A stretch of 64,000 nucleotides of DNA from CAVPCZ01 sp963702445 (lineage in GTDB: Bacteria > Bacteroidota > Ignavibacteria > UBA10030 > UBA6906). The position numbers were made by a program, and so were the translations under genes. This document shows positions 38,501 to 46,103 of the stretch, piece after piece. Under the pieces are notes generated by a model. That model was not told the origin of the DNA and did no database searches. It worked only from the letters and a program-made list of their open reading frames with translations. Positions within the stretch are counted from its first letter, which is position 1. Each line of letters starts with the position of its first letter. The DNA lies in NCBI GenBank assembly GCA_963702445.1, contig CAVPCZ010000016.1, forward strand, positions 496,001 to 560,000, read 5' to 3'.

Positions 38501-39510
38501 TCGTCGTAACCGGTGTATTTGAGCTTCAGCTGGTTCTCGTATTCAAAGGTCCGCTGGGTGTTCCAGTCCGCCAGTATGTTCAGTTTGTCGCCGATGGTCC
38601 CGTTGACGGACACCTGGACATCCTGAGAGAAGTCCGGCTCGTTCCGGGTCTGGTCCAGACGCGAGATCGTGGTCTGGTCCGTCTCGGTACTCCGGAACCC
38701 CGCCTTGATGTCCACGGCACCGCTGATATTCAGCTTGATTTCCGGCTTGCCGAAGATGCTGAAAATGGGGTTGGGCGGGATCGGGATTTGAATCTGGGTG
38801 ATGTTGCTGAGGAGCTCGCCGAGATCGTTCTTGGCGACCAGCGCCTTCGGCCTCCGGGCTTCCTCCGCAAGCAGCCGCCGGAATTCCTGTTTTCGCCTGA
38901 CAGTGACGTACTCGCCGAGCGGAACGCTGACGGGAATTCTGGTGTCTTGGCCGAAGAGCGTCTCGCGGATGCGGATGTTCGCCCCTGTTGTGTCCAGGGT
39001 GACCTCCCGCCGCAATCCGCTGCTCTTTCTTGATCCAAACAGCGGGTAGGTCCGGTCGGGAATAACCTCCACTCCCGGGGACTCGTGGCGCCTTGGCGCG
39101 AACTGCCGCAGACGGGCTGTGGAGTCCAGATACACGACATACGTGGAATCGGTGATCAACCGGGCACGGAGAGAATCCCGCCGGGTGCTGTCCGCGCGCG
39201 TGCTGTCAAGCTGCGCTGCACGGAGCGAATCCGCGGGAGAGAGAAACCGGAGGGAGTCCCCGGGAGAGCGCAAAGCGAGGGAGTCCGCCGGCGAGAGGCG
39301 CGTCCGGACGGAATCCGGTGGACGCACGTCCTGGAAGGCATTCTCCGGGGGAACGCCGACACCCGCTGCGGAAAGGGTCAACACCCCGATAAGGAGAGGA
39401 GCCGCCAGACCGGCAAGCCGCACGCCGGCACGGAGGAAATAGCCGGCAGAGGGAGAAAAATCTCTATGCGACAAAGAGTCCAATTCGATTCCGCAAGTGG
39501 TACAGAACAA
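32533..39510 (-). CDS. sprA: SprA/Sov-type T9SS outer-membrane translocon
   Basis: 2325-residue giant outer-membrane protein of the SprA family, the protein-conducting barrel of type IX secretion. Recognised segments include KPEIKLNISGAVDIKAGFR, DKLNILADWNTQRTFEYEN, SVEAGNVSLQTPSSFIGSSQALFGVKAQ, EEEVWVQRQG, and SPIPSDNGEGIAYIDDFE, all typical of SprA, and the many aromatic-rich strands towards the C-terminus. The first open codon after the upstream stop is TTG (39510); the hydrophobic segment at residues 30-50 would make a better signal peptide from a GTG at 39423. A charged DSxR-rich linker follows. The frame is intact over 7 kb. Confidence 0.93.
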   Translation of the reverse strand: MFCTTCGIELDSLSHRDFSPSAGYFLRAGVRLAGLAAPLLIGVLTLSAAGVGVPPENAFQDVRPPDSVRTRLSPADSLALRSPGDSLRFLSPADSLRAAQLDSTRADSTRRDSLRARLITDSTYVVYLDSTARLRQFAPRRHESPGVEVIPDRTYPLFGSRKSSGLRREVTLDTTGANIRIRETLFGQDTRIPVSVPLGEYVTVRRKQEFRRLLAEEARRPKALVAKNDLGELLSNITQIQIPIPPNPIFSIFGKPEIKLNISGAVDIKAGFRSTETDQTTISRLDQTRNEPDFSQDVQVSVNGTIGDKLNILADWNTQRTFEYENQLKLKYTGYDDEIVRSVEAGNVSLQTPSSFIGSSQALFGVKAQFQAGPLTLTALASQKKGQIKEVAVSGGAKESQFEMRAYEYATNHYFVDTSYIREYEPYYQNDPPLLNSNAQLVEEEVWVQRQGGIPDPNERQGIAYIDLPPIPGSGYNPVLRQAIDDPGKIETGPFIKLDRAQYELDGDGYLGVLSLNTNVGDQQIIGIAYRRADGQQFGELSRDLGTDSVALSQRLLLKMVKPKNLLATGPSYPKAWKMLLKNIYPIQGIGRNVKKTGFSLDVFRRVPGGEDQNNILNEPLLRVLGIDRFNSDDTPAPNGDGQFDYRAGRTINQARAEVFFPTLRPFDTGVRDYFADKGQVLADTSEYRYKEVYDTTQTFAQQALRNRYVIRGKATGEATSRYSLGFNVVEGSVLVILDGRQLLPNIDYTVDYIIGEVVIKNDRALVPGANLQIKYEQNDLFQLASKTLLAARGDLAISQNINIGFTVMNLNQQTLSDKVRLGEEPNNNSIFGVDGSITQDLPFLTRALDALPFLATREPSQLKVSGEAAYMSPDPNTKKSPIPSDNGEGIAYIDDFETARRAIPVGINYAAWTLASPLADRVFFPGLLDTTKMFSRGKMVWFNRLPTDVQLTDIYPRKLPGNQANNQATVLDFRYFPAQRGQYNASLDLENTLTPTKNWGGLMKPLSVSAINLSKENVNFIEIWMRVDRAPPDAKMLIDLGAVSEDAIPNRVLNSEDLVLSGYPNGTLQEGEDTGIDMLNDGQEQARYAALVAKYPALAADPMGDNYAFNNATVGTTQEDYTGINGSDGNRDGPSGRIPDTEDLNANGVVDLANSYFEYEVSLDTVYTRNPLIVGGGNLGWYQFRIPIQDWVRQIGTPSQENIEFVRVAFANATDTIAVRIADFNLVGNQWQKVTRDLNDTTFEVTVVNVEDNPQYESPPGVIRERDRTRPEEEVYANEQSLALLLKGLPDGEYRQTVKFYTYRALDLFNYKTMKMFVHGDEKFQYMDEKNYDARLSFRFGLDSLNYYEYIAPIHKGWDVLNEVVINFADLTAVKAARDSVNIISTAIPVKDGPPGSYYRVLGNPSLTQIVYLAIGVQNVPGSGTALPLEGQVWVNELRLTSVDDTPGWAYRFDTQLKLADLGSVSFNYSLVDPAFHTLEQRFGSRQLSNNWALATSVQAEKLFPEDWAGTSIPISYSHSESMNQPRYLPNSDVLVTEAAEQSKEKALREGAPEADAQAAADKVTLESETRRVTDTYAAPNFRINLPSNAWFIRDTFNKLTFGFSYTQSTERSPAVVSRYSWSWNARVGYNITLPPDYFLQPFRTIFAGIWLLDEFKDWKLYFAPTSFNWALSSVRSRDNSLQRAQGAQEIIARNFTASRQAGFAWKLSENGLLNPSGDYNVSVESSLLNLELDENKQQRPFSDILNDIFGGNGAVYFGENTRYSQRNTFNTRPNLPNIFNTKKYLDFQFSYAVDYNWQNTLTRGDLGKSAGTNTNLTLGMNFRMKQLFDPLFESAPAAASAPSRGRRGSGETGAVAGTDSTQAADSTAGRDPLSRLFGAVGGLAKIFKVVLLDYDNINVTFTESNNTQNSGVVGGTGFANFWGTVPFAQESNPEDGPSRLYQLGLISDPSGRLVNFGTRATFPWFGADVEPGIRAPGGVLVNNFRQNNRLTFKTSRALWEGARLDLNWNTGWAYNRSENIQTDSVLGIPTLVNSTTSRSLDRSFMTFPDVLFLGLFKTGLKEVGAQYAELKADRGDTRSDEEKLNQAFEEGFEALPVLRDIFGEYTPRVNWSFRWDGLEKLPLFSNFVSRLSLDHTYNSNYTRQYQNRPGGGGERTDGQRVMSGFSPLIGLNFTFKELWKGSFGANFRFNTTSSYDLTTSSRNIVEAISQEISLTASYSRRGFEIPFFGIALNNDIDVSMSYSRTSNSRTTYDVSKLDANPEGTPLEGTTRTVMEPRIKYVLSLRVTASVYYRYSKIAPDDSGSRIPGSTTNEAGLDIHISIN
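39160..39315 (-). repeat. DSLR/SPADSLR low-complexity repeats at the SprA N-terminus
   Basis: Residues 66-117 of SprA are built from imperfect units around (S)PxDSLR and DSTR, about every 6-10 residues, rich in Asp, Ser and Arg. This looks like a flexible periplasmic linker between signal peptide and barrel. Confidence 0.7.
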
Positions 39511-39586
39511 CCCGTGCCGTTATGCCGGGGCGCACATGCGTTAACAAGCTTGATCGATATTGAACTCCTCAAATTGCACTGCATCT

Positions 39587-39615
39587 AACATAGCCAAAAC
39601 AGAGGAAAAGGTCAA
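39587..39615 (-). promoter_or_regulatory. Promoter of sprA
   Basis: TTGACC, 17 bases, TATGTT on the minus strand; predicted start near 39580, about 70 bases before the TTG start codon. Confidence 0.72.
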
Positions 39616-39621
39616 GTATCC

Positions 39622-39650
39622 TTGGAAAAACCCCCGGGGACTCCTATATT
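39622..39650 (+). promoter_or_regulatory. Promoter of the LptF/LptG pair, predicted leaderless
   Basis: TTGGAA, 17 bases, TATATT; the -10 ends 5 bases before the ATG at 39656, so transcription would start at or within a base of the start codon. Confidence 0.65.
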
Positions 39651-39655
39651 ACGGC

Positions 39656-41050
39656 ATGTATCTGATCCATCGATATATCCTTCGCGCCCACGCGGGACCG
39701 TTCCTCTTCTCGCTGGCGACGTTGATGTTCATCTTCCTCCTGCAGTTCGTGATGAAATTCATCGATCAGCTGGTCGGGAAAGGACTGACGGCATGGCTGA
39801 TCATGGAACTCGTCGCGCTGAATCTCTCCTGGATGCTCGTGCTTGCCGTCCCCATGTCGGTCCTCGTCGCAACCCTGATGGCTTTTGGAGAACTCTCCTC
39901 GAGAAATGAAATCACCGCCATGAAGGCGGGAGGCGTCAGCATCTACCGGATGATGGCCCCGGTGCTCTTCGCCGGCGTGCTTGTCGGACTGGTCATGGTC
40001 TGGTTCAACAACGACGTGCTCCCGGAATCCAATCACCGCCTCAAGGCGCTGACAACGGACATCCGGCGCAAAAAACCGACGATCGCACTTGTCGATGGCG
40101 TCTTCTCCCAGGATATCCCCGGCTACAGCCTTCTGGTCCGCAAGGCCTCTCCCACCGGAGACCTGGCCGGGGTGACGCTCTACGACTTTTCCAATCCGAC
40201 CAGGAACGCCGTGATCACCGCCTCGCATGGAACCATCACCCTGTCGCCGGACTACCGGAAGATTCTCCTGAATCTCCGGGAGGGAGAGATCCACGAGCTG
40301 GATATGCAGGACGTGAACGCATACCGGCGCGTTCGCTTCACGCGCCACCGGATCGCCATGGACGTGGAGGGATTCGACTTCGAACGATCCGCCACCTCGG
40401 CCTTCACACGCGGGGACCGGGAACTGAGCGCCCCCGCCATGCTGCTCGTCTCCGACAGCCTGGACCGCCTCCGCCTGGCGCAAACCGGCGAACTCGGCGA
40501 CCTGCTGACGAAGGAAATGGAAGGGACGCTCAAAGGGATCTGGGACACCGGCGGCATCCCGCCCGCGTTCACCGGCAGCTATGCGCCATCAACCGCGCTT
40601 GTCAAAGCGCGAACCATGGGTTCGGTGGTCGCAACATATTTCTTTCGTATGGAAACCCTCGAACGCCAGTCCAGCCAGTACTGGGTGGAAATCCACAAAA
40701 AGTACTCCATTCCGGCCGCATGCGTGGTGTTTGTGCTCGTGGGACTTCCCCTCGGCATCATGGCCCGCCGGGGCGGGTTCGGGATCGCGGCCACTCTGAG
40801 CCTGGGCTTCTTTGTCCTCTACTGGGCATTCCTTATCGGAGGAGAGAAGCTCGCCGACAGGGGAATTCTCTCTCCCTTCCTGGGCATGTGGGCGGCAAAT
40901 TTCATCATCGGCGCCATGGGCATCTACCTTACCTTCCGCACCGGACGCGAAACGGTCGTCATCGACTGGAGTTTCTTCCGGCGGCTTGTCCCCCGGCGTT
41001 TGCGCGGCACACTCCCCGATGAACCACCGCGGGACGCGGTCGCCTCATGA
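39656..41050 (+). CDS. LptF/LptG family LPS export permease (first copy)
   Basis: 464-residue YjgP/YjgQ-type permease, part of the LptB2FG ABC complex that extracts LPS from the inner membrane. Start MYLIHRYILRAHAGPFLFSLATLMF is the family hallmark; there are three N-terminal helices, a long periplasmic jellyroll (about residues 110-340), and three C-terminal helices including IPAACVVFVLVGLPLGIMARRGG. The ATG at 39656 is preferred to the in-frame ATG at 39560 because the extra 32 residues are charged and unlike the family, and because the -10 element lies between them. It overlaps the second copy by 4 bases. Confidence 0.92.
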   Translation: MYLIHRYILRAHAGPFLFSLATLMFIFLLQFVMKFIDQLVGKGLTAWLIMELVALNLSWMLVLAVPMSVLVATLMAFGELSSRNEITAMKAGGVSIYRMMAPVLFAGVLVGLVMVWFNNDVLPESNHRLKALTTDIRRKKPTIALVDGVFSQDIPGYSLLVRKASPTGDLAGVTLYDFSNPTRNAVITASHGTITLSPDYRKILLNLREGEIHELDMQDVNAYRRVRFTRHRIAMDVEGFDFERSATSAFTRGDRELSAPAMLLVSDSLDRLRLAQTGELGDLLTKEMEGTLKGIWDTGGIPPAFTGSYAPSTALVKARTMGSVVATYFFRMETLERQSSQYWVEIHKKYSIPAACVVFVLVGLPLGIMARRGGFGIAATLSLGFFVLYWAFLIGGEKLADRGILSPFLGMWAANFIIGAMGIYLTFRTGRETVVIDWSFFRRLVPRRLRGTLPDEPPRDAVAS

Positions 41051-42132
41051 AACTCTTCGACCGCTATATCATCCGGCAGTTTCTCTCCACCGCCCTCTTC
41101 TCCCTTCTTGCCGTCCTGGTCGTCTTCATGGTGATCGACGCGATGGAAAAGCTCGACGATTTCATCGACAAGCAGGCCGGCTGGGATGTGATCCTCCTGT
41201 ACTATCTCTACTTCGTTCCCGAAATCATCAAACTCATCATCCCCGTGGCCATGCTCCTCGCCAGCCTGTTCGTGACCGCGCGGCTTTCCACACAGGGTGA
41301 GTGGACCGCTTTGAAATCCAGCGGCGTCAGCCTGTACCGACTCCTGGTCCCGTATATCGCCGTCGCCGTGCTGGTGAGCATCGTCTCGGTCTATTTCAAC
41401 GGATGGATCGTTCCCTTCGCCAACAAGAAGAAGTTCACAATCGAGAGGGTCTTTCTGCAGAGGGATGTCGTCTCCGCCTCGGGCGCGAACATCTACGTTC
41501 AGGACAGCCCCACCAGGATTCTCTCGCTGGGGTACTTCGACGAGTCACGCGATCTGGCCTCACGCGTCAGCATTCAGGATTTCAGCGTCGTCGACCCGAC
41601 AACCATGGTCGCCCGGCTGGATGCCGTGACCATGGTGTGGGATTCCACCGGACACTACTGGGTGCTGCAGAACGGCGCACGCCGCTGGTTTCACGAGGGC
41701 AAGGAGCAGATGGAACCGTTCGTCATGCAACCCGTGACCGATCTGCACTTTGATCCCGACGATCTGCGGAAGAAGAGGCAAAAACCGGACGAGATGAGTT
41801 ACTATGACCTGCAGGATTTTATCCGGAACCAGCAGAGGGCCGGACAGGATGTCTCAAGATGGGAGGTGGACTTCTACAGCAAGATCTCGTTTCCCTTTGC
41901 GACGGTGATCGTGGTGCTCTTCGGGGTTCCGTTTTCGTCGATCCGCCGCAGGGGCGGGGTGGGTGTTCAGCTGGGCATCAGCCTGCTGATCTGTTTTGTC
42001 TACCTTATCTTCATGAAGGTAAGTCAGGTCTTCGGGTATAACGGCGACATCAATCCGCTCCTGACCGCATGGCTGGCGAATATTCTCTTTTTCCTGGCTG
42101 CAGTCGCCGTCCTTCTCCGCGTGCCGAAGTGA
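41047..42132 (+). CDS. LptF/LptG family LPS export permease (second copy)
   Basis: 361-residue second YjgP/YjgQ permease: MKLFDRYIIRQFLSTALFSLLAVLVVF, EIIKLIIPVAMLLASLF, a periplasmic domain, and a C-terminal membrane part with SFPFATVIVVLFGVPFSSIRRRGG. The two copies probably form the LptF-LptG heterodimer; which is which cannot be told. The start forms ATGA with the stop of the first copy, so both are made in step. LptB is not in the window. Confidence 0.93.
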   Translation: MKLFDRYIIRQFLSTALFSLLAVLVVFMVIDAMEKLDDFIDKQAGWDVILLYYLYFVPEIIKLIIPVAMLLASLFVTARLSTQGEWTALKSSGVSLYRLLVPYIAVAVLVSIVSVYFNGWIVPFANKKKFTIERVFLQRDVVSASGANIYVQDSPTRILSLGYFDESRDLASRVSIQDFSVVDPTTMVARLDAVTMVWDSTGHYWVLQNGARRWFHEGKEQMEPFVMQPVTDLHFDPDDLRKKRQKPDEMSYYDLQDFIRNQQRAGQDVSRWEVDFYSKISFPFATVIVVLFGVPFSSIRRRGGVGVQLGISLLICFVYLIFMKVSQVFGYNGDINPLLTAWLANILFFLAAVAVLLRVPK

Positions 42133-42166
42133 GACTCACCCTGAGACTCACCCTGAGGCTCACCGC
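42131..42166. repeat. 12-base tandem repeat between convergent genes
   Basis: Three copies of a unit close to gagactcaccct lie between the second LptF/G stop and the end of the DUF4412 gene. GTGAG/CTCAC parts can pair, so the stretch may also act as a weak bidirectional terminator. Confidence 0.6.
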
Positions 42167-42840
42167 TCCTGCATCTCCACGCCCTTCTGCTTCGCATACC
42201 CCGCTGGCACCTGAAACAGCTCGGGGCCTACCGGCTTCTTTTCGACGCGGGCGGTCTCCTGTGATTCAATGATCTTGCCGTCATAGCGGGTGATGGAGAC
42301 AAGGGGAAAGATCCCCATCTGTGCAATCATCTGCGTTTCATACCCGGCGCCGCCACGCACATCCCGGCCAAGAGTCCCTTCCAGCACCGCCGTGAGAGCC
42401 GCCAGAGCTTTCGTCCCCCAGATCTCGGTTTCGGACTCGCCCCTTTTCACAATCAGCTGCTCGCACTGGTAACCAAGCACCTTTCGTGTCTTGTTCGTCC
42501 GGACGAATACCGGCCGGTCCGCGGAGTCCATGTCCGGCACGGCTGAACCCTGCCGGACATCCTGCGAAAGGGAAACCTCGAAATACGTCTTCTCCTGATC
42601 ATTCAACACCCAGGAGATCTTCCGGTCCCCCCGGTAAATGACCGTGGAGCCCGGCATGTCCCCGACCGGGGGAATCTCCACGCGGAGCATGTCTTTGCGA
42701 ACCCGCATCGTCATGACATACCGTTGTTCCGCGCCCTGCTCATCCACGGTGAGGTTGCGGCTCTCCACCACCCCTTCGAACTGTGCAGTCGCTGCGGCAG
42801 CGAATATTCCCATGCTGATAATGAAGAGTAGCGCTTTCAT
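42160..42840 (-). CDS. Secreted DUF4412-family protein
   Basis: 226-residue exported protein. The signal peptide is MKALLFIISMGIFAAAATA, cleaved before QFEGVV. The body (RVEIPPVGDMPGSTVIYRGDRKISWVLNDQEKTYFEV, LGYQCEQLIVKRGESETEIW) fits the DUF4412 family, LolA/LppX-like beta-proteins thought to bind lipids or lipoproteins. It lies 4 bases after the subtilase stop and so is probably co-transcribed with it. Function is unknown. Confidence 0.82.
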   Translation of the reverse strand: MKALLFIISMGIFAAAATAQFEGVVESRNLTVDEQGAEQRYVMTMRVRKDMLRVEIPPVGDMPGSTVIYRGDRKISWVLNDQEKTYFEVSLSQDVRQGSAVPDMDSADRPVFVRTNKTRKVLGYQCEQLIVKRGESETEIWGTKALAALTAVLEGTLGRDVRGGAGYETQMIAQMGIFPLVSITRYDGKIIESQETARVEKKPVGPELFQVPAGYAKQKGVEMQER

Positions 42841-42844
42841 GAAA

Positions 42845-45800
42845 TCACCGGAGGAGAATGAGCGTTCGCGCCCGGCGGAACGTTTCCACGCCGTTACCGC
42901 CGCGTACAACGATTCCGTACACGTACGTCCCGCTTGCAAGACCGGAGGCATCGAGGGTTACTCCGTGTCCGCCCGGCCCGTATTCCGCATCCGCCAGCAC
43001 ACGCACCTCCCTTCCCAGGAGGTCGAAGAGGGTCACCGTCACCCTGCCTGCTGCGGGCAGATGGAATTCGATCCTCGTCGAGGGGTTGAAAGGATTCGGA
43101 TAATTCTGCTCCAGACGGTAGCCATCCGGTAGAGTCTCTGCGAGTTGACCGTCAACCGAAGTCAGCGTGGAAGGATCGTACCGCAGCACTTCGCCGTCGG
43201 ATGTCACCGCCCACCCCGTTGAACTGTCGGCAAACGACAGATGGGAGAGGGATCCGGTGATCGGGAAGAGCGCCTGCGAGGACCAGCTCTGACCCCCGTT
43301 TCCCGACCGGTACATGCTGCCGCCGTTCGTAAGCCAAGCCTTCGTGCTTCCGGCAACGAGTGTCACTGCGGCAATCTGGTCTGTCGTGGGACTGGCCGTC
43401 CCGTTCCAGGTGATCCCGCCGTCGGTTGTCCTCGTGATCGCACCCGCATCGTGCACCGCCAGACCGTTGTTCGGATCACCGAAGGCGATGCCATAACTGT
43501 TTGTGGATCCCGTGGGCGCGGAGCCCCACGTCGTACCTCCGTCTGTTGTGCGCCAGGCACGGTTGCGGTTGGTACCGAACCATCCGTGCGAGGCATCCGT
43601 CCACCAGAATGCATTGTTCCACCCCGCCTCTCCGGCGCTGCCCGCGGGTTCACTCGCAAGGTGCTCCCAGGTGGAACCGAAGTCCGTCGTTTTCAGAACG
43701 ATGAAACGTCCGTCTCCGGGGGGGTCTCCCTGCGCATACCCGGTGCCGCCGGGAAACATCCAGACACCGTTGATGAACGGGCTCTGGCGTCCCGGATATG
43801 AGCGCACCGTCCACGAACTTCCACCGTCGCTGGTGGAGACGATCCGGCCGTCTCCGGTACCCGCCCAGGCTCTCTGCTGATCCAGGGCCGCGACGCAGTA
43901 CAGGTCCACGTTCGGCATATCGCCCGTGACGTCCGCCCAGGAGAGGCCTCCGTTGGTAGTGCGCATCACCAGGGGCGCGCTGCCTTGAGCATTGCCGCCG
44001 GCCGCCCAGGCGACATCCCTGTCGACGGCTTTCACGCTGAAGAGCCCGGTTCCCGTCCCCTCAAAATCCATCAACCAGAGGGGCATGGAAGGAAAGAGCA
44101 TGACACGGAGGGCATCACCGTCGCCTTCTGATCCGTTGATCTGCCATCTTATGCGGATGCCCACCTCCCGCGCCGCCGGAAGCTGCCCCACGAACAACCG
44201 GAAATCGGGAAGGCGAACCTGCTGACCCGGCGCGATGCCGGAAACCGAGGCCGTGCCGGCGATAACCTGGAGGAGAGGATTGGAAGTTGTCACGGTGAAT
44301 TGCGCGGACGTGACCGGGAGAATCGTCGGGTTCATAACTTCCGCGGAGACCACGATCGTATCGCCGGCCAGGAAGAGTTTCCTTCCGCCGGGAGTGATCG
44401 CCTGGACGTTCATCAGATCGAGTGCCGGATGCGATTCCGTGAGGGCCCGGGCAAAATTCACGCGTCCCCGACCGAGAAGGCCCTGATAGACCGGGTTGAC
44501 GGCATCGATCGGATCGGCGGTGGTGCGGATCTGCGCAGCAATCTGTGCGGGACTCCAGTCAGGATGCTGCACCTTGATGAGGCCGGCAAGACCTGCCACG
44601 AACGGACTGGAGTACGAAGTTCCGCTCCCTCCGTCTCCATACCCCCCTCCTGCAAAGGCGCTCAGGATGCTTACACCCGGGGCGAACACCGGTACGCTGA
44701 CGCCGTAGTTCGAGAAGGGGGCCTTTTCGTCGCTCGCCGAATACACGGCGCCGACAGCCAGGACGCCCTGGTAATTGGACGGATAGTGGGGGCTGATATC
44801 GTGATCCAGATTGTCATTCCCCGCCGCTGCGACAACGAGAGCGCCCGCAGACGTTGCCGCGGAGATGACATCCTGCTCGAACCTCGAGAACCCGCCGATT
44901 CTCCCCCAGCTGCAGTTGATGACCTTCGCCCCGCTGCGGAAGGCATAGACGATGCCCTCATACCCGTACTGGATCCCGTTGTCCGTTGTAGCGGATGCCG
45001 TGCAGACAGGGAGCAGAGAGCAATTCCAGCTGCTCCCCGCCATTCCGAGATTGTTGTCCGTCACCGCCCCGAAGTGGCTTGCGGTCGCCGTGCCGTGTGC
45101 GTAGCTCTGCGGTGTTGCGGGCAGGCCGCGTGGATCATTGGTGTCGTTGGTGAAATTCCATCCCGCCACATCGTCGATGAAGCCGTTCCCGTCGTCGTCG
45201 ATCCCGTTCACATCCGCCGCGTCGAACTGCTTGTTCTTGTTGATGTCCTCGAGGGCGTTGATGCGGACGTTGGCCAGGAGATCCTCATGGCGCCAATCGG
45301 TGCCGCCGTCGATATCCGCAATGGTGATATCCGGAGAACCCTTCCGCAGGTCCCAGCCGTTATAGGCGTTCATCCGGCTGAGCGCCGCATTCTGATTCGT
45401 GAGAAGCGGATCGTTCGGCGTGGCGGTGAGCCACTGCATGTATTTCGGTTCGGCATATTCCACCCCTGCTGTGCGGGAGAGGAGAGCGGCCGCCGCATAC
45501 GCGGAATCACCCGGCGATGCGATACGCGCAATGAAGAGTCGCTCGAGTCCGACGGTGTCCGGCCCGGCAGGGTTCTTTGCCGCACCGTTACGAGAAGGAA
45601 ACATTTGCTGCATTCCGGTAATCCCCGCCCGGGCGAAAACCGTGGAGAGTGTTCCGCCGCTTTTGCCGGGCATCCCGGCCCCGGGCAACGCTTCCGCCCG
45701 CAGCTTGAAGACAATCTCGCCGGGAATGATGTCCCCCGAGGAAGCCTTCACCGGAGAACCGGCCGGCCGGTGCGCTCCCGGCGCAGTCTGAGAGAGAAGG

Positions 45801-45880
45801 CAGGCGGATGCCAGAAGGGTGAAGACCGCGTTGCAGGAAAAGGAGCTTCGCAACAATCTGGACACAGTGTAATCCTTCAT
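42845..45880 (-). CDS. T9SS-secreted subtilisin-like protease (S8) with BNR/Ycf48-type repeats
   Basis: 1011-residue secreted protease. A signal peptide is followed by an S8 domain with catalytic Asp near 191 (ITIADIDGGTD), His near 262 (YAHGTATASH) and Ser near 422 (SGTSYSSPFVAG). A central beta-region leads into six BNR/Ycf48-like units (TTNGGLSW, TSDGGSSW, TTDFGSTW, TTDGGTTW, TTDGGITW, SGNGGQSW). The C-terminus is a type A T9SS sorting domain (QNYPNPFNPSTRIEF ... LRGREV-like ... GTYVYGI). The ATG at 45880 is chosen over the in-frame one at 45916 because the -35 element lies at 45915-45920. Confidence 0.92.
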   Translation of the reverse strand: MKDYTVSRLLRSSFSCNAVFTLLASACLLSQTAPGAHRPAGSPVKASSGDIIPGEIVFKLRAEALPGAGMPGKSGGTLSTVFARAGITGMQQMFPSRNGAAKNPAGPDTVGLERLFIARIASPGDSAYAAAALLSRTAGVEYAEPKYMQWLTATPNDPLLTNQNAALSRMNAYNGWDLRKGSPDITIADIDGGTDWRHEDLLANVRINALEDINKNKQFDAADVNGIDDDGNGFIDDVAGWNFTNDTNDPRGLPATPQSYAHGTATASHFGAVTDNNLGMAGSSWNCSLLPVCTASATTDNGIQYGYEGIVYAFRSGAKVINCSWGRIGGFSRFEQDVISAATSAGALVVAAAGNDNLDHDISPHYPSNYQGVLAVGAVYSASDEKAPFSNYGVSVPVFAPGVSILSAFAGGGYGDGGSGTSYSSPFVAGLAGLIKVQHPDWSPAQIAAQIRTTADPIDAVNPVYQGLLGRGRVNFARALTESHPALDLMNVQAITPGGRKLFLAGDTIVVSAEVMNPTILPVTSAQFTVTTSNPLLQVIAGTASVSGIAPGQQVRLPDFRLFVGQLPAAREVGIRIRWQINGSEGDGDALRVMLFPSMPLWLMDFEGTGTGLFSVKAVDRDVAWAAGGNAQGSAPLVMRTTNGGLSWADVTGDMPNVDLYCVAALDQQRAWAGTGDGRIVSTSDGGSSWTVRSYPGRQSPFINGVWMFPGGTGYAQGDPPGDGRFIVLKTTDFGSTWEHLASEPAGSAGEAGWNNAFWWTDASHGWFGTNRNRAWRTTDGGTTWGSAPTGSTNSYGIAFGDPNNGLAVHDAGAITRTTDGGITWNGTASPTTDQIAAVTLVAGSTKAWLTNGGSMYRSGNGGQSWSSQALFPITGSLSHLSFADSSTGWAVTSDGEVLRYDPSTLTSVDGQLAETLPDGYRLEQNYPNPFNPSTRIEFHLPAAGRVTVTLFDLLGREVRVLADAEYGPGGHGVTLDASGLASGTYVYGIVVRGGNGVETFRRARTLILLR

Positions 45881-45890
45881 GTGAAGCTTT

Positions 45891-45920
45891 AAAGTAACAA
45901 ATGTTCGGTACTTCATGCAA
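45891..45920 (-). promoter_or_regulatory. Promoter of the subtilase gene
   Basis: TTGCAT, 18 bases, TACTTT on the minus strand. The predicted start near 45884 leaves a leader of only about 4 bases before the ATG at 45880. Confidence 0.55.
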
Positions 45921-45958
45921 GCGCGAAGAGCCGGGTGTGTGACCCGTCACATTACCAC

Positions 45959-45989
45959 TTGACTTTCAGCCCCCTCTTTGGTACTTTTG
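45959..45989 (+). promoter_or_regulatory. Promoter of the lipoprotein/BNR/PorV run
   Basis: TTGACT, 17 bases, TACTTTTG, which is a perfect fit to the Bacteroidota -7 consensus TAnnTTTG. It lies within the first part of the longest open frame, which shows that translation starts later. Confidence 0.75.
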
Positions 45990-46103
45990 ATGCAGAACGT
46001 GTACACTTTCCCCCACATGTACAGGAATCGTCCCGCGCACGACGTTGGTACTCCTGAATTTTGTTCGATGATTGTTCACCACCACCAACGTCAACAGGCT
46101 GTT

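Noticed and set aside
39378..39584. A 68-codon minus-strand frame starting upstream of sprA
   Set aside because: It overlaps the sprA 5' end in another frame and has no family similarity; the signal-peptide-like sequence is in the sprA frame.
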